Assembly (NCBI RefSeq): GCF_029525555.1
Contig: NZ_JAPDHZ010000003.1
Location: forward strand, 186,001-250,000
Length of the DNA: 64,000 nucleotides
Reading direction: 5' to 3'
From: Cohnella ginsengisoli
GTDB taxonomy: Bacteria; Bacillota; Bacilli; Paenibacillales; Paenibacillaceae
Part shown: one piece after another, positions 53,472 through 62,500 of the stretch
Layout of the letters: every line of letters begins with the position of its first letter
Position numbering within the stretch: position 1 is the first letter of the stretch
Translations under genes and position numbers: made by a program
The notes under the pieces: generated by a model
Databases searched by the model: none
The model's input: the letters and a program-made list of their open reading frames with translations, nothing else
What the model was told of the DNA's origin: nothing

Positions 53472-54837
53472 TTATTTAGACTGCGCGTCGAACAGCTTTT
53501 GGCGGTCCTTGTCGATCGCTTCGAGCACTTGCTTGGCCGTCTTCTTGCCTGCGAGGTTCTCCTGGATGTAGTTGCCGATGCTCGTGCTGTCCCAGAAGGA
53601 GATGCCGACTTCCATGATCGTATCGCTCGTCCCGTCAGAGTTGGCGCGGAGCGTTTTCTCCAGATCGGTCGTGATCGCCGGGATCGCCTTGAAGGACGGA
53701 TTGAGCCCGACTGCGGCATAGTACTTTTTTAAGCACGTCTTCGCGGCTGATGTAGCTCAGGTAAGCCTTGGCTGCGTCGATCTTCTTGCTGTTCTTGTTG
53801 ATGACGCGGATGATCGTGCCGTCGTACACCGCGAGCTTCTTGTTGTCCGCGAACGGCGACGGGAACTCGGCGAACTTCGTGAAGTCGAAGTCCGGATTGG
53901 ACGCCTTGGCCTGAACGTCCTGGTTGGCCGGCACCATGAACATCGCATACTTGCCGCTTTGCAGCGCAGCCATGCCCTTGTCGTACGTGTTCGAGAAGGC
54001 TTCCTTGCCGAAGTAGCCCTTGTCGTAGAGCGTCTTGTATTGATCGACGAACGTCTCGAATACTTTACTGCTTGCAAAGGTAGCCTTGTTGCTGTTCAGG
54101 CCTTCATACAGACCGGCCTGCTGGGCGTTCGCCTGCGGTCCCATGAGCGACATCCAGATGCCCGAGTGCCAGCTGTCCTTGAGCGGCTCGAAGATCGGAA
54201 TGACGCCGCTCGCCTGGATCTTCTCGCACGCGGCCAGGAATTCGTCGAACGTCTTCGGTACGCCGATGCTGAGCTTGTCGAACAGCTCCTTGTTGTACAG
54301 GACGCCCCAGCCGCCGTCTTCGCCGGCCGGACCCCAGCCGATGAACTTGCCGTTGTAGGAGCCGTTCTTCTTCGCGGCGTCCGTCAGCGTCGACACCCAC
54401 GGCTCTCCGCTCAGATCCAGAAAGTTGTTGTCCGGCAGAAATTGCGCCGCGTTGGCTTCCGGCCAGATGAGCGAGATGTCGGCGCTCTCGCCCGATGCGA
54501 GCTTCGTCTTGAGCACGCTGGCGTATTGATCCGCCGGTACGATCTGCAGATCGATCTTGATGCCCGTCTCGGCCGTGAAGTCCTGTATGATCTCCTTGTC
54601 GATATCGCGAATCCAGGTATCGCCCGAAGCGGCCGTCATCGTAATGGTGACGTCCTGCTTGGCAGGCGCATCGCTCGCTTTGGCCGTAGCGCTGGCCGAA
54701 GCGCTGGAAGATGCAGAAGGAGAAGCCGATTGCGCATTGTTGCCGTTGTTGTTGTTGCCGCCGCAGCCTGCCAGAAGACCTGCGGTCAGCAGCAGCGGAA
54801 TGCCGGCGTTCAGGACGCCCATTTTGCTCTTTTTCAA
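53472..54837 (-). CDS. Sugar ABC transporter substrate-binding lipoprotein (unit 3; frameshifted in this sequence)
   Basis: 454 residues once one base is removed from the T6 run at 53725-53730 (EDVLKK joins YYAAVGLNPSFKAI); the restored frame ends DKDRQKLFDAQSK at 53472. Lipobox with C25 (LLAGC), then an Asn-rich and Ser/Ala-rich linker. The mature part is a UgpB/MalE-like extracellular solute-binding protein (SBP_bac_1) of about 400 residues, shorter than the LplA-like proteins of units 1 and 2. TTG start with GAGGAGGG upstream. First gene of unit 3; its promoter shares boxes with both GH98-like genes, so the ligand may be a GH98 product. Confidence 0.87.
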
Positions 54838-54911
54838 AACGTGAACCCTCCTCTTATGATTAAATCCCTTGCAAGCCTTTCCATGCGAGTCTGCTTGGCT
54901 TGCCGTGCTTA

Positions 54912-54984
54912 CATGCTTTATTGTAGGTGGCTATGTGTATACGGTAAATGTATAAAAACAGCGAGACGCCGTGGAGATTTTTAA
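54912..54984 (-). promoter_or_regulatory. Promoter of ABC unit 3 with shared upstream boxes
   Basis: On the minus strand: TTAAAAAT (54977-54984), 24 bases, TACATTTACC (54943-54952) including the -35, 17 bases, TACAAT (54920-54925), then after 9 bases AAGCAC in place of the AAGCGC of the GH98 promoters. The match of spacing over about 65 bases is close. Confidence 0.65.
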
Positions 54985-55049
54985 CCGCTTACATCGCAAA
55001 AACAGCCGCAGTTGTCTGCGACTGTCCGGATTTGATGAAGCTCAGCTCA

Positions 55050-55783
55050 TCCCTGTACCGCCGATCGATCGCGTCTTTTTCAGTTCCGGCGATTTGAACC
55101 TCGTGCTTGGCTCCCGCGACATTCAGCCTCATCCGGACAAGCTCGGAGCTTCTTACCAGTTCGTCGGGCCCTGTCTGTCGGACCGGCGCGAGACGGCGGA
55201 CTTCGAGCTGCCGTCCAAGACGGACGGTCCTCTCGTCTATATCTCGCTCGGCACCGTATTTAACGCCGCCGCGGATTTTTACGCCTGCTGCGCCGAAGGC
55301 CTGGCCAGTTTTCCGGGCACGGTGATTTTGTCGACCGGCCATCGGATTCCGCCGACTTAGCTGCCTCCGATGCCGGCCCACTTTATCGTCCGTCCTTATG
55401 TCCCGCAGCTTGAGATGCTGCGGCGTGCGGATGTTTTCATTACGCACGCAGGCATGAACAGCGTCCACGAGGGACTATGGCACGGCGTGCCGCTCCTGAT
55501 GGTCTCGATGGGCCCGGATCAGCCTGCCGTCGCGGCCCGAATCAAGGCGCTGGGCGCCGGACTGCGGCTCTAACGCGCCACGCTGACGCCCTTATTGCTG
55601 CGCGAATCGGTAACGCGCCTCCTGCGCCGCAGCGACTTCCGCCTACGCGCATTGCAGCTCGGGGAAGGCTTGCGCGCCGCCGGCGGCATCCGGGCCGCGC
55701 TCGACGGCATCGACGGCTTGCGGCGAAGCCGCGAGCCGGCAACGCATGGGAGCGGCTCGGAGCGGACGGCTGGCGGGGAGTGA
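55050..55783 (+). pseudogene. Decayed UGT/MGT-type glycosyltransferase
   Basis: One frame carries three consecutive blocks of a macrolide-glycosyltransferase-like protein: the linker and first part of the nucleotide-sugar domain (FSSGDLNLVLGSRDIQPHPD, TDGPLVYISLGTVFNAA), then RPYVPQLEMLRRADVFITHA with the UGT signature HAGMNSVHEGLWHGVPLL, then a C-terminal helix region. In-frame stops at 55358-55360 (TAG) and 55571-55573 (TAA) separate the blocks, and the N-terminal acceptor domain is missing. Unlike the other broken genes here, no homopolymer slip explains it; these are true stop mutations plus truncation. The 5' end lies against the promoter of ABC unit 3, so that operon's neighbourhood was probably rearranged. 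Confidence 0.8.
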
Positions 55784-55845
55784 GCTTTGCCTTTAAGCGC
55801 CTTCCCAGCATCTATGGACGACGATCTGCGGCAATTGCGCGCCAA

Positions 55846-55875
55846 CGAGCGGGCCGGATAACTCCGGCCCGCTCG
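55846..55875. terminator. Terminator between the glycosyltransferase remnant and the GH98-like gene
   Basis: CGAGCGGGCCGG (55846-55857) pairs perfectly with CCGGCCCGCTCG (55864-55875) around a 6-base loop; CTTTGTTG follows on the plus strand. It lies 24 bases past the stop of the GH98-like gene on the other strand, so it may serve both. Confidence 0.8.
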
Positions 55876-55898
55876 CTTTGTTGCGATCAAGTCACTGA

Positions 55899-58800
55899 CT
55901 ACCGTCCCAGCCAGGCATCGTCGAACTGCACCTTCGTACCGTTGTTGGCCGAGAAGCCGACGGCGCCGGAGGCGAATGTGCTGTCCGTTGCGGTCAGGAC
56001 GTTGTTGCCGTTCAGACTGACCGTGAACGTGTCGCCTCTTGCGTCGACGCTCAGCGAATACCATTTCTCCGTATTCACGGTCTGGCTGGTCGTCGCGAGC
56101 GTCGTCCATGTGCCGCCCGAACGCTTCAGCAGCGACAGCGTCCCCGTCGTGCCGTTGGTCACGATGCCGAGCTTGTACATATTGTTCGTATCGGTGACTC
56201 GGAACAGCATGCCGGCATCATACGTCGTGCCGCTCTTGAACTTCAGCATCGCCTTGTACGTATAGTTCGTCCAGGACGTGCTGCCGGCGGTCGAGTAGTT
56301 CTCCGCACCCGATGCCGCGGTCACGTTGTACACGCCGTTCGTGCCGTTCGTGTACTTCGTATCGTCGTTCAGCACCGCCCATGTCCCCCCGGTCGTCGTC
56401 CACTGCCACGGGAAGTCGAAGCTGGTCCGCGTCGGCCAGTAAGTGAAGGCAATCGCGCCCTCGCCCACCCAATCCGTCGCCGTGCTCCAGCTGCTGAAGT
56501 CGGAGGTGTAGTTGACGGTGGAGCCGAGCGTGACCTTCGCGTCGTCGACCAGCACGTACTCCTGGGAAGACGAACCGTAGTTAACCTCCGTTTTGACGCC
56601 GACCATGCCGCTGGTGTAAGAAGAATCGGTCGCCGTAATGTAGAGCGTCCCGTTCAGATAGCATTGAATCGTCGTACCCGTCACGACGATCTTGACGGCA
56701 TACTGCGTATTCGCCGCGAGCGCGACCGTACTCGTCCCGAGCAGCGTCGATTGATCCTTGTACAGCTTCAGGTCCTGCGTGCCGTCGTTGTTCACGTTTT
56801 TGTTGAGCGGATCGAGCATCAGCGAATAGCCTTGCCGCGTGGCCGGATTCGTGCGGAACATGACGCGGACCGGCGTGCCGACGACCGAATTGACTTTAAT
56901 CTCGTAGGTCATATCGCCCGAGTAATTTTGTTTCTTCATATATATAGGCAGATCGCTGACCCACGGCGATTCGTACGGAACGATCTTCATCTGTCCGTTC
57001 TTCACCGTCCAGTGCATGGAGCCCGCATTGGTGTCCTCGTCTTCCGCGGCGGACGCGTAGCTGAAGTCGTTCAGATTGACGTTTTTGGGCATCGGCGCTG
57101 CGGCGGGAATATAGGAGAAGCGGTCGACGCCGATCGCTGCCGTCTTGGCGACGATCTTAATCGTATGATAGTCGTTGGTCAAGCCGGACTTGCTGTAGAT
57201 GACCTGGCCGGAGCTGGCCGTGGCGCTGTTCGTGCTCACATTGGAGGCGTCCAGCACACCATCGATATAGACATCGGCGGTGCCGCCGGTCGGTCCCTTG
57301 CGGTCGAGCCACGAGATGGCGGTTCCGTAAAATTTGTAGGTGGCGGTAGCGCCTACGGCAGACGTCGTCTTGTAGGTCGAATTGTAATCGCCGGACGCGC
57401 CTGCATTGGTCCACGTGCCGGTGTAGCTGATGCGGCTGTCCGGATCGTCCGTACGCGTCCACAGGCTGGCGTCGCTTGCCGTCTTGTTCAGAATGAGACG
57501 GACGGGACCGTTGTGGTTGACGGTAATCGTGTCCGTCAGCGTCGTCGCATTCCAGCTCTCTGTATAGTTATAGTGGCCGTCATAGCCGGAGATCGTAATG
57601 ACCGGCTTGCTCGTCGCCGTGACGGTGAACACCGTCGAGCGAAGCGTCGTATCGTACGGATGCGGCACATAACTGTACTTGGCATAATAATCCGTGAACT
57701 CCAGCATTCGTTTGCCTGCGGGCACGTAAATATCCTGCTGGTGATCGGAGCGATAGTTGTTCAGCTGAATATCGAGCATCGTGCCCAGATCGTCGACCGT
57801 CGCATACGTATGCGGCGTGATCGTCGTGAAGTTCAGCTGGCTGAAGCTCGTCCCGCCCGTCAGCGGCAAGGTGGCCGTCTCGTTCGTGTTGGCCGTATAG
57901 TGGTTGTTGTAGACGAGCCAGTTGTTGCCGTTTTTCTGGGCGAAGGCGGTGCCGGTATAGACGGACGGATACTTGCTGTTGAAATAGGTGACTCTTGCGG
58001 CCTGAGTCGCATAGCTCGCATTGTACGTCGTCAGATTAATGACGTTCGGAAACTGGGCGAGTACGGTGCTCGGCGCGAACTTCGGAATTTGCGGAATCAT
58101 CCCGTAGCGTCCCGACGTGCGCAGCCAGTACCACAAGCCCGAATTCGAATTCGTATCCGGCGCCATCTCGTACAGCCCCTGGAACAGCGAAGTCTGATTG
58201 ACGACGCCGCCCCACGTGCGCGAATCCGACAGCTCGAGCATCGTGCCCGCGGAGGCGTCGAACGCCACGGCGGTCTTTGCGACGACGTCCGCCTTCGAAG
58301 GGATCGGATGAGACAAAATATAGCGGAACGCCGGCAAAATGGACTCGTAAAACAGCGGCGTATACAAGTTGTCGACCGCCGGGATGTCCAGCTGGTTTTC
58401 AAGCTGATAGACGGTCGCTCCGTTCATGTAGCTGTCCAGCATATGCATGCTGTACAGCGTCTCGGGCACGGCCCTTGTCGTGCGGTCTCCGCCGCCGTTG
58501 GCCGACTGGCCGAATATGTTCGTTGCCGGGAACGGATAGCTGTCGTAGTACGTCCCCCAGTTGCCCGCGGTGCCCGCCAGCCAGTAGCCCATCGCCTCGG
58601 AGTTGACGTAGTCGTAATTTTTGTGAACCATCTTGAACGTCGGAATGAAGTTTGCGCTGTATTGCGCAATCGAATTGTAGTAGGACTGTGTCTTCATCGC
58701 GTTGGCGAATACGTTGTTGTCCTCCATCGAGCCGTGCACGTGATAGCCGCCGTACGTGTTGGCCAGCGCGAGCAGGTTCGGAATGGCGGCATTGACGCTC

Positions 58801-59312
58801 GTCAGCTCCGACACGTCCGTCCCGATCATGTTCGGATAGTTCTGGTACAGACTTTCCAGCCAGGTCAAGCCATCGGAGCCGCTGGTCGGATTTTCGCCGT
58901 ACAGCACCATCATCGGGATGTTCATGTCCTTGCCTTCCGCCAGATTGTCTTCGATCCACTTGCGGGACGTCGCCACGCTGGGCTTGCTGTTCCAGGCGGC
59001 GAAGTGGCCCGGATGCAGGACGAACACGACGTAAGGCTTGATGTCGTCTGGAAGCGCGGCCCAAGCTTGCTTGATGTCCCACTGCCTGTTGTTCTCGCGC
59101 CGGAAGTCCGGATCGCCCGAGTAGTTCGTGCCGACGAGCAACTGCATCATGAGCATCGGATGCGTGCTGTCGATCACTCTGCGGATCGCGCCCGCAGCAT
59201 GCGCCTTTTGCGGATGTGCGGTCAGGACGCCCGTCGAGACCGCCGTCCATGCGAGCAATGCGAAGACGATGCCTGCGAGCGATACGCGTTTTAGCCTTCG
59301 GATTCTAATCAA
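55899..59312 (-). CDS. Secreted GH98-like enzyme without surface anchor
   Basis: 1,137 residues, uninterrupted. Signal peptide (RRLKRVSLAGIVFALLAW, cleavage near KAHAAG), then a GH98-like catalytic part starting RRVIDSTHPMLMM, with NMIGTDVSELTS, GYHVHGSMEDNN and GATVYQLENQLDIP as likely active-site segments; the second GH98 domain shows NNWLVYNNHYT and LNNYRSDHQQDIYV. A jelly-roll module (about 629-740) and two concanavalin-like modules (about 744-960 and 965-1137) complete it. It aligns with the whole front part of the giant at 37536-45222 but stops where that protein's BIG2/SLH tail begins, so it should diffuse away from the cell. I prefer a TTG start with GGAGG eight bases upstream; an ATG 15 bases earlier has no ribosome site. 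Expected to be an endo-glycanase; substrate unproven. Confidence 0.75.
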   Translation of the reverse strand: MIRIRRLKRVSLAGIVFALLAWTAVSTGVLTAHPQKAHAAGAIRRVIDSTHPMLMMQLLVGTNYSGDPDFRRENNRQWDIKQAWAALPDDIKPYVVFVLHPGHFAAWNSKPSVATSRKWIEDNLAEGKDMNIPMMVLYGENPTSGSDGLTWLESLYQNYPNMIGTDVSELTSVNAAIPNLLALANTYGGYHVHGSMEDNNVFANAMKTQSYYNSIAQYSANFIPTFKMVHKNYDYVNSEAMGYWLAGTAGNWGTYYDSYPFPATNIFGQSANGGGDRTTRAVPETLYSMHMLDSYMNGATVYQLENQLDIPAVDNLYTPLFYESILPAFRYILSHPIPSKADVVAKTAVAFDASAGTMLELSDSRTWGGVVNQTSLFQGLYEMAPDTNSNSGLWYWLRTSGRYGMIPQIPKFAPSTVLAQFPNVINLTTYNASYATQAARVTYFNSKYPSVYTGTAFAQKNGNNWLVYNNHYTANTNETATLPLTGGTSFSQLNFTTITPHTYATVDDLGTMLDIQLNNYRSDHQQDIYVPAGKRMLEFTDYYAKYSYVPHPYDTTLRSTVFTVTATSKPVITISGYDGHYNYTESWNATTLTDTITVNHNGPVRLILNKTASDASLWTRTDDPDSRISYTGTWTNAGASGDYNSTYKTTSAVGATATYKFYGTAISWLDRKGPTGGTADVYIDGVLDASNVSTNSATASSGQVIYSKSGLTNDYHTIKIVAKTAAIGVDRFSYIPAAAPMPKNVNLNDFSYASAAEDEDTNAGSMHWTVKNGQMKIVPYESPWVSDLPIYMKKQNYSGDMTYEIKVNSVVGTPVRVMFRTNPATRQGYSLMLDPLNKNVNNDGTQDLKLYKDQSTLLGTSTVALAANTQYAVKIVVTGTTIQCYLNGTLYITATDSSYTSGMVGVKTEVNYGSSSQEYVLVDDAKVTLGSTVNYTSDFSSWSTATDWVGEGAIAFTYWPTRTSFDFPWQWTTTGGTWAVLNDDTKYTNGTNGVYNVTAASGAENYSTAGSTSWTNYTYKAMLKFKSGTTYDAGMLFRVTDTNNMYKLGIVTNGTTGTLSLLKRSGGTWTTLATTSQTVNTEKWYSLSVDARGDTFTVSLNGNNVLTATDSTFASGAVGFSANNGTKVQFDDAWLGR

Positions 59313-59416
59313 ATCATTCGCCTCCATGAGTTTGAATTTAACGCTTTAAAGCGATCGGGGCCAACCTTTCAAGTCCTCCTTTCTTCCTTTGAAAACATGG
59401 GTGATTTTAGTAATTG

Positions 59417-59498
59417 AAGCGCTTGCAACAATGATTGTAGGATGAGTCCGCCGCAGCGTAAATGTACAAACCGGCATACATGCGGTATACATTTTTAA
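59417..59498 (-). promoter_or_regulatory. Promoter of the GH98-like gene with shared upstream boxes and AAGCGCTT operator
   Basis: On the minus strand: TTAAAAAT (59491-59498), 24 bases, TACATTTACG (59457-59466) including the -35, 17 bases, TACAAT (59434-59439), 9 bases, AAGCGCTT (59417-59424). The last box is part of TTGCAAGCGCTTCAA, one mismatch from the cre consensus. Confidence 0.7.
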
Positions 59499-59502
59499 CT
59501 GT

Positions 59503-59543
59503 AAAAAAAGCAGACCGCGCGCTCCTCAAGGAGACCGGTCTGC
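59503..59543 (-). terminator. Rho-independent terminator of the GH29-like gene
   Basis: GCAGACC (59510-59516) pairs with GGTCTGC (59537-59543), with an inner CTCC/GGAG pair; on the minus strand seven T follow (A run at 59503-59509). Confidence 0.9.
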
Positions 59544-59559
59544 CGGAAATGAAGCCCTA

Positions 59560-62500
59560 TTATTTGGTACCCTGTGCCTGGACGAAGAGACGGTAGAGCA
59601 TCGCCGCCGCTTCCGCTCGGGTCATGTCGCTCTTCGGCCTGAACAGGCCGCCGGCTCCGTTGACGATGCCCGCTTCGTGCAGGGCCGAGACTGCGCCGGA
59701 CGCATATCCGGCGATGCTGCCGGCATCTTTGAACGCTTCCGCACCCGCGCGGTTCAGCCTCGCGTTCGCCGCCTGGGCCGCTTGATAGGCCATCAGAGCC
59801 GCATCCTGCCTGTTGATGCTGTCGCTTGCGCCGAAGCTGCCGTCCGGCCTGCCCGATACGATCCCGAGCTTCTGGCCGCTCGCGACCGCGTTATAATACC
59901 AGGCGCCCGCATCGACGTCGCTGAAGTCCGCGGACGCCGATTCATTCGTCAGCTCCAGCGACCGGAGCAGCATCTGAAGGAACTCTGCCCGCGTCACCTT
60001 GCCCAGCGGATTGAATTGTCCATTGCCCGTGCCGTCGATCGCCCCGCGAGCTGCGAGCGCTTCGATGCCGCTTCGCGCCCAAGGCGTCCGGTCGATATCG
60101 CCGAAGGATGCATCGGCGTACGCGATCGCAAAAGGGCTGAAGTGCTTCGGCTTGAAGACAAGCTTGCCCGCAACCGTATCATAATAGCTGTTCGGTACGA
60201 CTTCCAGCTCGCCGTTCGCGCCGATGGAATAGGCGACTACTTTGCCCGGATCTTCGCCTTGCTTCAGGGAGTAGCTCACTTCGACCTGAATATCCGTCTT
60301 GCCGTCGAACTGTTCGAGCTTGCCGCCATCGTTCTGGAGCGTGAAGTCGTATACTGGATGATCGCCCAGACGCGACCGCGCCGCTTCAGGTAGCGTCGAC
60401 GGATCCTTCTTTGCTACGGTCAGCTGGATATTGCCGCTGCTGGAGCTTGACGCCAGCACGATTCGGTCGAGCTTGACCTTGACGACGGCCAGGCCCGTAT
60501 CGATCGCAAGCATCTCGATGCCTTGCTTCTTGGCTGCCAGGATCGCGGAGACCGGCAACGAGAGACCGACTTCTGTCGTTCCGGCAGAAGGCTGAACGAC
60601 GATCTCCACCGCCTTGCCTGCCGCCTTGGACACTGCCGTATTCAACACATCGGCGCCGACATTGACCGTCGCGCGTCCGCCGGCGTCCGCCGTCGCCTTG
60701 ACCGAGATCTTGCCGGCTTCCACTGCAGGGCCGTTGTTCGAATGATTGCTATAGCTGCCGCTGCCCAGATTGTCGGTGCCCGGATTGTCGGTGCCCGGAT
60801 TGTCGGTGCCGTTGTCGCCGCCGCCGTTATCGCCGCCGCCGTTGTCGCCGCTCGATACGGTTATCGCCGCGATTTGGCTAGTTCCGGAGGCCTCTCTCGG
60901 CCCGGTCGTCATGTTGTTCTCCGTATTCGTGACGACGCAGTAATAGTAAACCGTGCCCGCCGTTTCTGTCGGTACGAGCAGCGTCGAGCTCGTCGCATCC
61001 TGAATCGATGTGCCGCCATTCGCGCTGTTGGCGTCGTTGCGGTACCATTGGTAGCTCAGCTGGCCGGTCGCCGTTGCCGTCACAAACAGCTTGACGGTAT
61101 CGCCTGGCGCGACCGTGCCGCTCTTCGGCTGAGCGCCGAAGACGGGCGTGAACGCATCGTTGTAGACGCCGATCTCTGCGAGCTGAAGACGATATTGATT
61201 AAAATCTTTGGTATTGATCTTTAGCTTGGTCGCTTCGAGCTTGACATACCTGGCCGTCAACTGATCGAAGTTCAGCGTCTGGGCGACTTTGCCCGGATTG
61301 GCAAAGCCCGTCTGCGTCGATACAGTCGTCCATTGCGCATTGTCCGTGGACAACTTGATCGTAAAGTCGATCGGGAAGCCCTCTCCCTCGTTGCCCGCAT
61401 CCGAACGCGGGAACAACGTCACCGCCGAGACGGCCGTCGCCGCTCCGAGATCAACCGTTATCGATTCGGTGTGGTTTTGCGTCGTCAGATTCATGCTGCT
61501 TGAATGGCCCATGGAAGTGCCTTTAATCGACTCGTAAATGCCGTCGGTCACTTTCTGGTTGCCCCAGCGATCGACATCGCTGTCCACGATGCTGGAGGCG
61601 TATACGAGCTTGCCCAACGCCAGGTTGGCGCTTTTGCCGATCACATTCAGCTTGATGACCGTATCGTAAGGATCCCAGGCGTCGGATTCGCCCAGCGTCA
61701 GCGTCACGCCGTCCGCCGTCTGCCTGAGCGCAACTTCATGGCCGCTCGGCAGCAGTGTGGCAGTTCCGAACTGCTTGCCGTCCTTCGGCGCAGGCAATTG
61801 CAGCGTTTTTGTCGAAGGCGCTTTAAGCACATGAATATACTCATATGCATCGTCGGTGGAACGGGTCGCCACGCCCCACGTTATCCCTTCGATTGTCGAC
61901 TTCGCCGGCGTCGGGTATGAGGTGCTCGAGTACGTATTTTTAATCGATTCGGCGATCGGTTCGATATAGTCGCCGATCTTTGCCATCGTCGACACGACAT
62001 CCTTCTCGAAGCCGCCGCCGGGATACGGTCCTGCTGCCCATTGGATGCCGAGTCCGTCTGTATTTGTACCCGCCTGGAGTACGGTGAACCGGAACATGCT
62101 CTCGGGCGTCCAGGTGACGACCGTCTTGTTCTCCGCCTGCTCCGCCCACCAGTTGCCGGCGAACGTCGGGCCGATCGTACGGTTAAACGAGGTCCACTTC
62201 GTACCGTCCGTGTTTTTGCCGAACGGATCCCAGAAGAAAAATTCCTGATCGCCGATGTCTGTGTTGTAGGCGTTTCCATAGTAATTGTTTTGAATCATCA
62301 ATACGTTCGGATTGACATCCTTGATCGTCTTGCGAAGCCTGTCATAGTCGATATAATTGGTGTTGTCGCCGCCTTCGTCCAGATAAATGCCGTCGATCCG
62401 GCTGCCGTAACGGTCCATCATCTCGCCGTAGATATCGTTAATAAAGTCGTTCCACTTCGTTTTGTCGAAGGCGCCGTTGACCTTCCAGCCGGACAAGGCC

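Noticed and set aside
31271..53730. Programmed ribosomal frameshifting as a regulatory device at the A/T runs
   Set aside because: The breaks hit unrelated genes at arbitrary positions, including membrane segments, and G/C runs as well; sequence error explains them more simply.
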